Notes: a model not told the origin generated them from the sequence alone. DNA of 36,265 bases from Chloroflexota bacterium (GCA_005881825.1 VBEO01000081.1:1-36265), one strand, 5' to 3'. Positions 7,145-17,847 are shown, counted from the first letter of the stretch. Made by a program: numbers and translations.

Positions 7145-10100
7145 ATGCCGCACGCCCCTACTAAGCCACCAGAGCAGTTCGTCCACCTCCACAACCACAC
7201 CGAGTTCTCGCTGCTCGACGGCGCCAGCCGGATCAAGGCCCTGGTGGCCCGCACCGCCGAGCTCGAGATGCCGGCGCTGGCGCTCACCGACCACGGCGTC
7301 ATGTACGGCGCCATCCCCTTCTACAAGGAGTGCCGAGCGGCCGGGATCAAGCCCATCCTGGGCTGTGAGGTTTATGTGGCGCCCCGCTCCCGCCTCAGCA
7401 AGGAGGGCCGCGCCGACCGCGACCCCTACCACCTGACGCTCCTGGCCGCCGACCGCGCCGGCTACCTGAACCTGATGAAGCTCTGCTCGGCCGGCCAGAT
7501 GGAGGGCCTGTACTACAAGCCGCGCATCGACCGCGAGGTCCTGGCCGAGCACGCCGAAGGTGTGATCGCGCTCTCCGGCTGCCTGGGCGGGGAAGTCGCC
7601 ACCAAGGTCACCGGTGGTGACCTGGAAGGCGCTCGCGAGACGGTGGCGTCCTACCGCGACATCTTCGGCGCGCAGCGCTATCTGCTCGAGGTCCAGCGGC
7701 ATGGCGTCGCCGGCCAGGAGAAAGTCAATCTGGCGCTCCAGGACTTGGCTGCCGAGTTCCAGCTCCGGCTCTGCGCCACCAACGACCTTCACTACGTGCA
7801 CAAGCAGGACGCCGAAGCCCACGACGTGCTGCTCTGCCTGCAGACCGGCAACCGCTTCGACGACCCCCGCCGCTGGCGCTTCGAATCGCAGGACTTCTTC
7901 CTCAAGTCGGCGCCTGAGATGGCTGCCGCCTTCGAGGACCTGCCGGACGCGCTGGCCGCCACCCTGGACGTGGCCAGCCTGGTCGACCTCAAGATCGACC
8001 TCGGCGTCACCCAGCTGCCGCCCTTCGACTGCCCGCCCGGGATGATGCCCGAGCAGTACCTGCGCCGGCTCGCGGTCGAGGGCCTGAGCTGGCGCTATGG
8101 CGAGCAGCCGCCGGCTAATGCGCCGGGGCGCCTGGACGAGGAGCTGGAGGTGATCGCGGCCACCGGCTATGCGTCCTACTTCCTGATCGTCTGGGACTTC
8201 TACAACTTCGCCCGCCAGCAGGGAATCGTCACCGGTCCCGGCCGCGGCTCGGCAGTGGGCTCTCTCGTCGCCTACTCCCTCGGCATCACCGGTCTCGATC
8301 CCCTCCAGCACGGACTGATCTTCGAGCGCTTCCTCAACAAGGACAGGGTTTCGATGCCGGACATCGACTGCGACTTCTCGGTCGAAGGCCGCGAGCGCGT
8401 CATCCGGTACGTCACGGACAAGTACGGCGCTGACCGGGTGGCGCAGATCATCACGTTCACGACCATGGCGTCCAAGGCGGCCATTCGGGATGTGGGACGG
8501 GTGCTCGACGTTCCGCTCAAGGAGTGCGACAGGCTGGCCAAGCTGGTGCCCGTGCACCAGGGCCGCTCCAAGTCGCTGAGCGACGCCATCCGCGAGATAC
8601 CCGATCTGCGCGAGGCTTATGAGGCCGCGCCCATCCCGACCGCCGACGGCCGCCGCGTGAGCCTCCGTCAGCTGATCGACGTGGCGCGCTCACTGGAGGG
8701 CGTGTCGCGCAACGTGAGCGTGCACGCCGCCGGGGTGGTCATCGCGCCGCAACCGCTGGTGCAGTTCACCCCGCTGCAGTACGGGCCGCGCTCGGCCGTC
8801 GGCGAGGGTGAGCAGCGGCAGGTGATCACGCAGTACGACATGAACGCGGTGCAGGAGGTCGGCCTCCTGAAGATGGACTTCCTTGGCCTGCAAAACCTCG
8901 ACATCATGTCGACCTGCCTGCGGCTGATCTCCGAGAACCAGGGCATCACGCTGACGCTGGACGACATCCCGGCCGCCGACGAGAAGACTTACGAGCTGAT
9001 CAGCCGCGCCGACACCCACGGCGTGTTCCAGCTCGAAGGTTCCGGGATGCGGCGAATGCTGGAGGAGATGAAGCCGCACTCCTTCGAGGACGTTACGGCG
9101 GCGGTCGCGCTCTACCGGCCTGGGCCCATGCAGTTCATTCCCGCGTTCCTGGCCCGCAAGAGCGGGCGCGAGCGGATCGAGCACCTGCATCCGCTGCTCG
9201 AAGAGGTGCTGCGGGACACCTACGGCGTGCTCATCTACCAGGAGCAGGTGATGAAGCTGGCCCAGGTGCTGGCCGGCTTCACGCTATCTGAGGCCGACAT
9301 CCTGCGCGCCGCCATGGGCAAGAAGGACAAGGCCAAGATGGCGCAGCAGCGCGCGAAGTTCATCGCGGGCTGCGCGGCCAATCAGATTTCAGAGGCCACC
9401 GCCGAGCAGATCTTCGACGTGGTCGCCAAATTTGCGGAGTACGCGTTCAACCGCGCGCACTCCGCGGCCTACGCGGTGATCAGCTACCGCACCGCTTATC
9501 TGAAGGCCAACTACCCGCTCGAGTACATGACGTCACTGCTGCGTCATTACTCGGGCAACTCCGACGATGTGGCCGCGACCATCGTCGACTGCAAGGCGCG
9601 CGACATCGAGGTGCTGCCGCCGGACGTCAATCTCTCGCGCTCCGACTTCACGATCGACGGCCCCGGCCGCGTGCGGTTCGGGCTGGCGGCGGTCAAGAAC
9701 GTGGGCGCCAAAGCGGTCGACCTGATCTGCGCCGACCGCGACCTGCACGGCGAGTTCACCTCACTACCCGACCTCTGCGAGCGCGTCGGGGGCATGCAGG
9801 AGGTGAACCGCCGCGTCCTCGAATCCCTCATCCGCTGCGGCGCCTGCGACGCGCTCGGGGAACGCAACGAGATGCTGGCCATCCTCGACTTCGTGATGCG
9901 CGTCGCGGAACAGAAGCGGCGGGACGAGCTGGCGGGCCAGGGGTCGTTGTTCGACCTGGGCGAGGCTTCGCCCGAGATCCAGTACCGCGCCGAGGGCGTG
10001 CTGCCGATGTCCGACGAGGAGAAGCTGCGGGGTGAGAAAGAACTCCTGGGCCTCTACCTGAGCGATCACCCGCTCAACCGCATCTCCGGCGACCTGGCGC

Positions 10101-10684
10101 GGCTCACCGACGCCCGCGCACTCGACATCACCGCCGACCTGGCCGGCACCGAGGTGCGGGTGGGCGGCATCGTGCGCGAACTGCGGCGCGTCGTCACGCG
10201 CAAGGGCCAGATCATGGCCTACGCCGAGCTGGAGGACCTCACCGGGCGCATGGACGTGATCCTGTTCCCGGCGGCCTACGAGCTGTACCGGCGCCTGTTC
10301 GAGGACGACCGGCCGCTGGTGATCCAGGGCAAGGTCGACGCCTCGATCGTGGTCGACTTCGCCTGGGCCTGGGATGACCCCGAGTGCGTGCCCGTGGAGC
10401 GCCGGCAGGTGCTGCACGTCGACGTGCCGGTCGGACTCCCGGATGCGGTCGAGCAGCTGACCGCAGTCCTCGCCCGGCACCCCGGTGAGGACGAGGTCTT
10501 CCTGCACTTCCAGGTCGAGGGCACCGACGTCACCGTCAAAGCCGGCGATCGCTACCATGTGGCCGCCGGCGCGGCGCTGGTGGCTGAGGTCGACACGCTG
10601 TTCGGCCGCGAGACGGCGCGCCTGGTCGCGGTGCGGCCGCGCGCCGCCGGCTCCGGGGGCAATGGGAGGAACCATGGACGTTGA
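7145..10684 (+). CDS. dnaE: DNA polymerase III subunit alpha (DnaE)
   Basis: 1,179 residues, full length. It opens with the PHP domain (F-V-H-L-H-N-H-T-E-F-S-L-L-D-G, metal-binding His14/His16). The polymerase core contains P-D-I-D-C-D-F with catalytic Asp406 and Asp408, and K-M-D-F-L-G-L with Asp578, the third carboxylate. The finger/tandem-HhH region includes A-E-Y-A-F-N-R-A-H-S-A-A-Y, and an OB-fold (R-V-G-G-I-V-R-E-L to V-I-Q-G-K-V-D) precedes the C terminus. This is the replicative DnaE1 layout, the catalytic subunit of the chromosomal replicase. Its last 11 bases overlap the next gene, a TRAP homologue. No Shine-Dalgarno sequence is obvious before the ATG. Confidence 0.98.
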   Translation: MPHAPTKPPEQFVHLHNHTEFSLLDGASRIKALVARTAELEMPALALTDHGVMYGAIPFYKECRAAGIKPILGCEVYVAPRSRLSKEGRADRDPYHLTLLAADRAGYLNLMKLCSAGQMEGLYYKPRIDREVLAEHAEGVIALSGCLGGEVATKVTGGDLEGARETVASYRDIFGAQRYLLEVQRHGVAGQEKVNLALQDLAAEFQLRLCATNDLHYVHKQDAEAHDVLLCLQTGNRFDDPRRWRFESQDFFLKSAPEMAAAFEDLPDALAATLDVASLVDLKIDLGVTQLPPFDCPPGMMPEQYLRRLAVEGLSWRYGEQPPANAPGRLDEELEVIAATGYASYFLIVWDFYNFARQQGIVTGPGRGSAVGSLVAYSLGITGLDPLQHGLIFERFLNKDRVSMPDIDCDFSVEGRERVIRYVTDKYGADRVAQIITFTTMASKAAIRDVGRVLDVPLKECDRLAKLVPVHQGRSKSLSDAIREIPDLREAYEAAPIPTADGRRVSLRQLIDVARSLEGVSRNVSVHAAGVVIAPQPLVQFTPLQYGPRSAVGEGEQRQVITQYDMNAVQEVGLLKMDFLGLQNLDIMSTCLRLISENQGITLTLDDIPAADEKTYELISRADTHGVFQLEGSGMRRMLEEMKPHSFEDVTAAVALYRPGPMQFIPAFLARKSGRERIEHLHPLLEEVLRDTYGVLIYQEQVMKLAQVLAGFTLSEADILRAAMGKKDKAKMAQQRAKFIAGCAANQISEATAEQIFDVVAKFAEYAFNRAHSAAYAVISYRTAYLKANYPLEYMTSLLRHYSGNSDDVAATIVDCKARDIEVLPPDVNLSRSDFTIDGPGRVRFGLAAVKNVGAKAVDLICADRDLHGEFTSLPDLCERVGGMQEVNRRVLESLIRCGACDALGERNEMLAILDFVMRVAEQKRRDELAGQGSLFDLGEASPEIQYRAEGVLPMSDEEKLRGEKELLGLYLSDHPLNRISGDLARLTDARALDITADLAGTEVRVGGIVRELRRVVTRKGQIMAYAELEDLTGRMDVILFPAAYELYRRLFEDDRPLVIQGKVDASIVVDFAWAWDDPECVPVERRQVLHVDVPVGLPDAVEQLTAVLARHPGEDEVFLHFQVEGTDVTVKAGDRYHVAAGAALVAEVDTLFGRETARLVAVRPRAAGSGGNGRNHGR

Positions 10685-10907
10685 CGAGGCGGTGCGCGAG
10701 GGGCGCTATATCGTGGTCAAAGCGCTCGAGGACGGGGTCACCATCATGGGCTTGACGCGGGGCCGCGACACCCGCTCCCACCACTCCGAAAAGCTGGACC
10801 GCGGCGAAGTGATGGTGGCGCAGTTCACCGACCTCACCGCCGCCATGAAGGTGCGCGGCCGGGCCGAGGTCCTCACGGACGTGGGCCGCGTCGAGAGTGG
10901 AACTTAA
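10674..10907 (+). CDS. mtrB: TRAP (trp RNA-binding attenuation protein, MtrB) homologue
   Basis: 77 residues, the normal TRAP size, with GGAGG just before the ATG. The run Y-I-V-V-K-A-L-E-D-G-V, G-L-T-R-G-x-D-T, H-H-S-E-K-L-D-R-G-E-V and A-Q-F-T-x-x-T-x-A-x-K-V-R-G follows Bacillus TRAP almost residue for residue. K40, K59 and R61 correspond to the RNA-contacting Lys37, Lys56 and Arg58 of Bacillus; T28, Q50 and T52 fall at tryptophan-pocket positions, and Ser53 is replaced by Ala56. TRAP forms an 11-mer ring that binds arrays of GAG/UAG triplets when loaded with tryptophan. Here the gene overlaps dnaE by 11 bases, and no trp biosynthesis operon lies beside it. Confidence 0.92.
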   Translation: MDVDEAVREGRYIVVKALEDGVTIMGLTRGRDTRSHHSEKLDRGEVMVAQFTDLTAAMKVRGRAEVLTDVGRVESGT

Positions 10908-10943
10908 CCCCAGAACCGGGACGCCTTAGACTCCGGCTCGGAG

Positions 10944-10960
10944 GGCCCGCGCCGCGGGCC
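10944..10960. terminator. GC-rich hairpin after dnaE-mtrB
   Basis: GGCCCGCG and CGCGGGCC are perfect inverted repeats around a single base (effectively a 6-7 bp stem with a small loop). A short T run (TTCTTTGGGGGTTT) follows. It lies between the mtrB stop and the SGNH-hydrolase start and may end the dnaE-mtrB transcript. A TAGACT box at 10927-10932 precedes it, so it could alternatively be a 5' leader structure of the hydrolase mRNA. Confidence 0.4.
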
Positions 10961-10986
10961 GCCGGTTCTTTGGGGGTTTGGGGAAC

Positions 10987-11853
10987 ATGAGAGTTCGACT
11001 GCTCGCCTTGCTCGGCGCCGGCCTGCTTCTGGTGCTCGGTGCGGCTCCAGCCTCAGCCGTCGAAGGCGGCCAAGGCCTCAGCTACCTCGCCTTGGGCGAT
11101 TCCGTGCCCTTCGGCTTCAACCCTCTGGTCAACGCAGCCGACGCCAGCAATTTCGTCGGCTACCCGGAAATCGTCGCCAAGCGACTCAGCCTCGAGGATG
11201 TCAACGCCACCTGTCCCGGTGAGGCGACCGGCGGTTTCCTGTCGCTGACGGGGACGGACAACGTCTGCCGCCCGTATCGCGCGGCCTTTCCGCTGCACGT
11301 CAGCTACTCCGGCACCCAGATGGACTTTGCGCTCAACTACCTTGCCACCCACAAGCACACGCGACTGGTGACGCTGACGTTGGGTGCGAACGACTACTTT
11401 CGCTTCCTGAAGGACTGCGCCGTGGGCCCGACCTTCGGGACCTGCGCGCTTGGCTTCACCGGCATGCTGGCGACGATGCAGGCCAACCTGAGCACGATCT
11501 TTTCCAGGATCCGCGCCGCCGGCTATGACGGCGTGTTGATCGGCGTCACCTACTACGCCCTCAACTATGTGACAGGCGCCGCCGGCACCCTGGCCCTGGA
11601 CGCGCCCATGGTCGCCGCCGTCACCGGCGCCGGCGGCCTGGTGGCATCGGGCTTCGACGCCTGGCAAGCAACCGCATTCAGCTCCGGCGGCGGCGATTCC
11701 TGCCTGGCCGGGCTGCTGATCGCTTTGCCCAGCGGCGGCTGCGACGTGCACCCGACTCCGCTCGGCCGCGACCTGCTGGCGCAGAAGGTGATCGACACCA
11801 TCGCCGGTAGCTGCGGCTTCCAGAGCGCCCGCCGCTGCCTGAAGATCGACTGA
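10987..11853 (+). CDS. Secreted SGNH/GDSL hydrolase (lipase/esterase-like)
   Basis: 288 residues from the ATG at 10987. A signal peptide (basic MRVR, hydrophobic core, P-A-S-A cleavage site near residue 24) predicts export. Block I L-A-L-G-D-S gives nucleophile Ser39, block III G-A-N-D gives Asn135 of the oxyanion hole, and block V D-V-H-P-T-P gives Asp253 and His255, completing the SGNH set. Six cysteines in the mature part could form disulfides, consistent with an extracytoplasmic enzyme. It probably hydrolyses an ester or lipid outside the cell; the substrate is unknown. It ends at a strong bidirectional terminator facing the ABC genes. Confidence 0.92.
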   Translation: MRVRLLALLGAGLLLVLGAAPASAVEGGQGLSYLALGDSVPFGFNPLVNAADASNFVGYPEIVAKRLSLEDVNATCPGEATGGFLSLTGTDNVCRPYRAAFPLHVSYSGTQMDFALNYLATHKHTRLVTLTLGANDYFRFLKDCAVGPTFGTCALGFTGMLATMQANLSTIFSRIRAAGYDGVLIGVTYYALNYVTGAAGTLALDAPMVAAVTGAGGLVASGFDAWQATAFSSGGGDSCLAGLLIALPSGGCDVHPTPLGRDLLAQKVIDTIAGSCGFQSARRCLKID

Positions 11854-11861
11854 GAAACGCG

Positions 11862-11888
11862 CGGGAGGCGGCCTCGCGCCGCCTCCCG
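11862..11888. terminator. Strong bidirectional terminator hairpin
   Basis: CGGGAGGCGGC and GCCGCCTCCCG form a perfect 11-bp stem with a 5-base loop, exactly between the convergent SGNH-hydrolase and ABC-permease stops. The placement and stem strength support termination for both strands, although the T tract is minimal. Confidence 0.75.
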
Positions 11889-11890
11889 AA

Positions 11891-12562
11891 TCAGCTCGTC
11901 AGTTGCCGGTTCAGCAGCCTCACCGCAAGGGGTGCCAGTGCCAGCGTCAAAGCCGCGATGTAGGCGACGTCCACGAGGAGGCTCCAGGAGAGCGTCCCGT
12001 AAGTGAGTGACCGCGCCAGCGTGACCACGTGGTACAGCGGCGTGATCCAGATCGCCACCTGTAGATAGGACGGCAGCCGATCGACGGGGAAGAAGGCGCC
12101 GCTGAAGAAGAACATCGGCGAGCACCAGCGGCAGCAGCAGGCCCCAGGGCGAATGGAAGAGCCCCAGCAGCGCCATCACCAGCATGAACACGCCGCCGTA
12201 CAAGACGGCACGCGTCGACTCCCAGACGAAGTTGCCCAGCACCACCTCGCCCGGTGAGACCGGGGTGGTGGCCACAGCGTCGTAGACGCCCCACTGGTGG
12301 GCCTTGATCCAGGTTCCGAACAGGGTGTCGAAGGTCACCACGTTCATGGCCGTGATCGCCAGCAGGCCCGGCGCCACGAAGCTCAGGTAGCCGCCCGGCC
12401 GGCCCAGCGAGATGTAAGACCCCAGGGCCAGTCCGAAGGCCACCAGCCACATCAGGGGCTGGCCGAAGTTGAGCAGGATCGACGTCCGGTAGAGGTGGCG
12501 CCAGACCAGTGCCTCCCGGCGCCAGATGCTCGCGCTGCGCCGCAACGTGCCTATGGCCATGC

Positions 12563-12566
<4 letters not shown>
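11891..12566 (-). pseudogene. NodJ-like ABC-2 permease with an internal deletion and frame change
   Basis: The gene begins MSMAIGTLRRSASIWRREAL (ATG at 12566, overlapping the ATPase stop as ATGA) and follows the NodJ/ABC-2 permease pattern through P-W-G-L-L-L-P-L-V-L. At about 12110-12125 the frame changes directly to S-P-M-F-F-F-S-G-A-F-F-P-V-D-R-L-P, the conserved segment before the last helices, and continues to the stop at 11891. In family members about 28 residues (one helix and a loop) separate these two motifs. A deletion of about 86 bases (3n+2), rather than a single-base slip, therefore explains both the gap and the frame change. As shown the transporter cannot be complete: 225 codons against about 255-260. 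Confidence 0.8.
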
Positions 12567-13489
<923 letters not shown>

Positions 13490-13659
13490 TCCACGTTGAG
13501 AACTAGACGCGCGCAGACGCGCGCGGGGCCAAGAATCTGACCGGCAGGACCTATCTGGTCAGCAGCATTACCGTTGGCTGATGATAGCCCGCCGGATGAG
13601 CCAGTAAGGTTGGCGTTACCGGGCCGGCCAGTCCGCCGTTCCCGTGCGTTGAAGGAAAC

Positions 13660-15956
13660 ATGAGGATCGCGCGCGCTGTGGCACCCGTCATCGCCGCCTG
13701 CGCGCTCCTGCTCGCCCTCGGCAATCCGGCCCAGGCCGCGACCGACCTGCCGATCACTCTCACGCTCACCGAGCGTTGGGCAACGCCGGCGCCGCAAGCC
13801 ACCTGGACCCCCTACGTGGCGACCGTGCGCAACGACAGCACCGCCGACTTCAGCGGCGAGGTCTACATGACCCCAATCGACAGCCGCAACAACCTGTCGG
13901 TGCGGGGCATCTTCCCCAACTACCGCGCCCAGATCACCGTCCCTCGCGGCAGCACTCGGAGCGTCACCTTTTACGTCTTCCAGCCCCCGGCCGGTTACCA
14001 GGCGGAGCTGCGTGACGGCTCCGGACGCACCCTGGTCAGCGGCGTCGCCACCGCGGCCACCGGTTCCGGCTACGCCGTGGGCGTGCTCAGCGACCAGCTC
14101 CAGGGTGACCAGCGCATCCAGGCCCTGCGCCCGATGCCGGACAGCAGCGTGCGCTTCTCCCGCTTCGTCTCGGCGCAGGCCTTTCCCACCAGCGCCGCCT
14201 TCCTCACCGGCCTGCAGGCGATCGTGATCGACGACTTCGACACCAACTCGCTCAGCGATGCCCAGGCCCGTGCCATGCGCGACTTCGTGGGCCTGGGCGG
14301 CGGCCTGGTGGTGGCCGGCGGCAGCTCCTGGCGGCGGACGCTGCTGCCCCTCGGTGATTTCGGGCCCTTCAAGCCCAACGCCAGCGACCAGGCCTCGATC
14401 CGGCCGCTCGGGGACCTGGTCGGTGTGCCACTCGACCTGCTGGTGCCGATCGCCACAGGTTCTCTTGGAGCCGGCCGCGTGCTGGTGGGTGCCCCGGGCG
14501 GCCAGCCCCTGGTGGTGGAAGGCCAGTACGGGGCCGGCAAGATCGTGGAGCTGCTGTTCGATCCCCTGGCGGAGCCGCTCAGCACGTCGGACTCCGGGCT
14601 GGCGGCACTGTCCTGGACCGTGGCCATGGACCGCGCGCTGCTCACGCAGCCCAGCGCCGCGCAGGCGGTCAAGGGTGTGCTCGGCGGGCCCGTCAACGGC
14701 CCCGGAGTGCCGCCCGGCGTGGGCGCCTACAACTCGCCCGAGGACCTGTACTCGGTTTTGGGCAACACGCCCGCCGGCGCCGTTCCCCCGGTCGGCCTCA
14801 TCGGGGGGCTGCTCGTCCTGTACGTGCTCCTGGCCGGCCCGGTCAACTACGCGGCGCTGAAAGGCATGCGCCGGCGTGAGCTGATGTGGATCACGGTGCC
14901 CGCCGTCTCCATCGCCTTCACCGGTACCGCCTACCTGGCCGGCCTGGGCCAGCACGGGGTGAACTTCCTCGACAGCGAGGTCCAGGTCGTGCGCGTGGCG
15001 CCCGACGGCGCACTCGAGGTGCAGGCCTACCACGGCATCTTCACGCCCCGGCGCGGCGATTTCACGGTGACCGTGCCCGCCAACACCATGGCTTCGACCG
15101 CCCTCAGCATCAATGTCGGAGGCGGCAGCGCCAGCGAATCCGCCCGCTGCAGACGCTGACCGTGGGCCGTGCGCCGGCGCAGCCCACTGCCGGCGTCGAA
15201 GCCCATCTCAGGCTAAGCAACGGCCGCATCCTGGGCACGATCCGCAACACCGGCGACCGGCCCCTTCAGCAGCTGCTCCTCGTCAGCGGCTCGGGGCAGC
15301 AAGCCGCGCTGACGCCGGACCTGGGCCCCAAAGCGACGGTCTCCGTCAACGCCTCCCTCGACGCGCCCAGCCAGCGGCCCTTTGCGCCGGCTCCCAGCAC
15401 CTCCGGCGGCGACTACCGACGCCCGGCGCTGCTGCGGATTGCCGCCGCCGAAGTGGTCGACGGCCGCAGCGGCGTGTTCAACCTGGTGGCGCTGACCGAT
15501 TCCTACGGGGCGCTGGAGGTTGATGGGACCACGCCCTCGCGGACCAGCGTGGCCGCCATGGTGCAGCCGGTGAGCCTGGATTCGGCCGACGCCCTGTCCG
15601 GGATCGCGATGCGCCCGGAGCTGGTGGCGCAGACGGATGCCATCCCTTTCCACTACGACGTCTACGACCTGCGGGTGCCCACCGGCTACACCGGGCCGGT
15701 GAAGCTGCAGTACCTGGCCTACGCCTCGGCCAGCCCGTCGCCGGCCGGGTTCCAGCCGCCGGTGAAGGGCGTCGAGGTGTACGACTGGTCCTCGGAGAGC
15801 TGGCGGGTGCTGCCCGCCGCGTCCGCGGGGCAGTCCCAGAAGGCGCTCACGATCGATCTCCAGCCCGGTGAGGTGGCGACCGGGGTGGTGCGGATCCGGG
15901 CCCAGGAGCAGAACACCGGCGTCATCATCTCCAACCTCCAGCTGGTGGCGTCGTGA
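13660..15956 (+). CDS. Secreted/membrane protein heading the MoxR-VWA operon; one frameshift
   Basis: The good start (GAAGGAAAC-ATG) leads into a signal peptide (hydrophobic 8-22, A-Q-A cleavage near 26) and a large extracytoplasmic region. This includes a Rossmann-like piece (I-V-I-D-D-F-D, F-V-G-L-G-G-G-L-V-V-A-G-G) resembling glutamine-amidotransferase-like folds. Two membrane helices flank the basic R-R-R-E-L motif near 400-410. The frame stops at 15157-15159, but conserved-looking sequence continues one base off to 15956. Adding one C to CCC at 15143-15145 gives E-S-A-P-L-Q-T-L and a 765-residue protein. The downstream part is beta-rich and ends by overlapping the ABC ATPase start (GTGA). 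Its role is unknown, but its position suggests an envelope component working with the ABC pair and VWA proteins. Confidence 0.7.
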
Positions 15957-16900
15957 TCTCCGTCGAACGCCTGCGCAAGCGCTACGGCCGGCAGCTGGCG
16001 CTGGATGATGTCAGCTTCGCCGTGCCCAAGGGCGAGATCTTCGGCTTCGTCGGCCCCAACGGCGCAGGCAAGACGACCACCATCCGGATCCTCGCCACGC
16101 TGGCGCCCACCGATTCGGGCCTGGCCACGATCGGCGGCATCCCGGTCGGCGACGACCCCTCCGCGGTGCGCGAGCTGGTCGGCTACATGCCCGACTTCTT
16201 CGGCGTCTACGACCGCCTGACGGCGGTGGAGTACCTGGAGTTCTACGCGGCCTGCCACGGCGTGGCCCGCAGCCGGCGGCGTCGGGTGGCGCTCGAGCTC
16301 CTGGAGTTGGTCGACCTCGGCGATCGCCGCGACGCCCAGGTCGACACGCTTTCCAGGGGCATGAAGCAGCGGCTGTGCCTGGCCCGGGCCCTGGTCCACG
16401 ACCCCAGGGTGCTGCTGCTGGACGAGCCCGCCTCCGGCCTCGACCCCCGGGCCCGGGTGGAGATGCGCGAGCTGGTCCGCGAGCTGCGCCGGATGGGCAA
16501 GACGATCCTGGTCTCCAGCCACATCCTTCCCGAGCTGGAGGAGCTGTGCACGTGGGTCGGCTTCATCGATCGGGGCCGCATGGTCGCCGTGGGACCGATG
16601 GAGCAGGTTCGGGACCGCGTGGTAGTCGGGCGGCGGCTCAGGATAGAGCTGGTGCAGCCCGAGGAGTCGGTCATGCGGAACGCCGAGCAGGTGCTCTCGG
16701 AGCGGCAGGGGGTGCTTGCCGTCGATCTCCTGGGCGACCACCTCGAGATCACCGTCGGGGAGGGGTTCGAGGAGGCAGAGCTGCTCGCGCACCTGGTGCG
16801 CGAGGGCGTTCCGGTGCGCTCCTTCGCCCCCGTGGCGGGCGACCTCTCCGAAGCTTTCATGCGCCTCACCGGCCCCGGCGAGGAGCGGCCCCCGAGATGA
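15953..16900 (+). CDS. ABC transporter ATP-binding protein (GldA/CcmA-like)
   Basis: 315 residues from GTG in a GTGA overlap with the previous gene. Walker A G-P-N-G-A-G-K-T is at 34-41 and Walker B L-L-L-D-E-P at 154-159, with the H-loop in S-S-H-I-L. The signature is L-S-R-G-M, an arginine replacing the second residue's usual glycine, a change common in ABC-2-type ATPases. A C-terminal regulatory-like extension of about 90 residues follows. It probably powers the ABC-2 permease encoded next (ATGA overlap). With MoxR and VWA genes downstream, the set recalls the gld-type and Bat-type envelope operons; the substrate is unknown. Confidence 0.93.
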   Translation: MISVERLRKRYGRQLALDDVSFAVPKGEIFGFVGPNGAGKTTTIRILATLAPTDSGLATIGGIPVGDDPSAVRELVGYMPDFFGVYDRLTAVEYLEFYAACHGVARSRRRRVALELLELVDLGDRRDAQVDTLSRGMKQRLCLARALVHDPRVLLLDEPASGLDPRARVEMRELVRELRRMGKTILVSSHILPELEELCTWVGFIDRGRMVAVGPMEQVRDRVVVGRRLRIELVQPEESVMRNAEQVLSERQGVLAVDLLGDHLEITVGEGFEEAELLAHLVREGVPVRSFAPVAGDLSEAFMRLTGPGEERPPR

Positions 16901-17847
16901 GCCGCTTCCTGGCCGTGCTCAGCGGCTTCGACAACCCCCTGATCGTGAAGGACGGCATCTCCCGCATGCGCTCCTGGCGGGCGCCGCTAGCGATCACGCT
17001 CTACCTGGGGCTGCTGGGCGCCTTCGGATACGCGATCTTCACGATCGCGGTTCTCAGCACGCAGTTCACGCGCACGGCCAGCTCGGCCCAGATCGGCGGC
17101 AGCGTTTTCGTCTCGCTGGCCTTCTTCCAGCTGGCGCTGATCAGCCTCTTCGCACCCGCGCTGGCGGCGGGCGCCATCAGCGGCGAGCGCGAGCGCCAGA
17201 CATTCGACGTCCTGCTGGTCAGCCGGGTCTCGGCCTTCGGCATTGTCTGGGGGAAGCTGGTGGCTTCGCTAGCCTACCTGGTGCTGCTGATCCTGACCGC
17301 GCTGCCCCTCTTTGCCGCCGTCTTCCTGTTCGGGGGCATCGACTTCGAGCAGTTCGTGCTCGCGCACGTGCTCACGATCATGACCGCGCTCTCCATAGGC
17401 GCGGTATCGCTGTTCTGGAGCGCGCTTTTCCGGCGCTCGCTGCCGGCCACGGTGACCTCCTACGCCACCACCTTCTTCCTGGTGGTCGGGACCTTCGTGG
17501 CTGGGCTGCTGCTGACCTACATCTACGCCTTTCGGGACGGGGTGGCCGCGGCCAGCAACTTCGAGTTCCACCCATTGGCCTACGGCAACCCACTGTTTGC
17601 GATGTACGTGGTCCTGGCCTCGCCTTCGGGCGCGCCGGTGCACCTGGGCCGCCTGCTGCAGCTGCTCTTCATGAGCGGCGGCGACCCCTCGCGGTGGGGT
17701 CCGGAGCTGGAGCCCTGGAAGCTCTGCGTCGCCTTCGAGATGATCCTCACCGCGCTGGCGATCTTCGGCTCGGTCCTGCTGGTGCGGGGCCGCCGCGCGA
17801 TGCCGCTGCGCCGGGTGCGCCCGGCAATGCCGGAGCCTGCGGCGTGA
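16897..17847 (+). CDS. ABC-2 type permease (GldF-like)
   Basis: 316 residues. The cytosolic N terminus contains N-P-L-I-V-K-D, a motif of ABC-2 permeases near MoxR operons, and about six hydrophobic segments follow (roughly 28-48, 66-92, 119-145, 160-180, 190-210, 285-305). The cytosolic loop A-G-A-I-S-G-E-R-E-R-Q-T-F-D-V-L-L-V-S is the typical coupling region of the family (G-E-x-E-x-x-T). The start lies in an ATGA overlap with its ATPase and the end in a GTGA overlap with the next gene, consistent with a stoichiometric complex. Confidence 0.9.
   Translation: MSRFLAVLSGFDNPLIVKDGISRMRSWRAPLAITLYLGLLGAFGYAIFTIAVLSTQFTRTASSAQIGGSVFVSLAFFQLALISLFAPALAAGAISGERERQTFDVLLVSRVSAFGIVWGKLVASLAYLVLLILTALPLFAAVFLFGGIDFEQFVLAHVLTIMTALSIGAVSLFWSALFRRSLPATVTSYATTFFLVVGTFVAGLLLTYIYAFRDGVAAASNFEFHPLAYGNPLFAMYVVLASPSGAPVHLGRLLQLLFMSGGDPSRWGPELEPWKLCVAFEMILTALAIFGSVLLVRGRRAMPLRRVRPAMPEPAA

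Noticed and set aside
7103-8557. 484-codon minus-strand open frame inside dnaE
   Set aside because: It is antisense to the certain dnaE coding frame, is His/Val/Arg-rich and shows no family motif; a GC-rich shadow.
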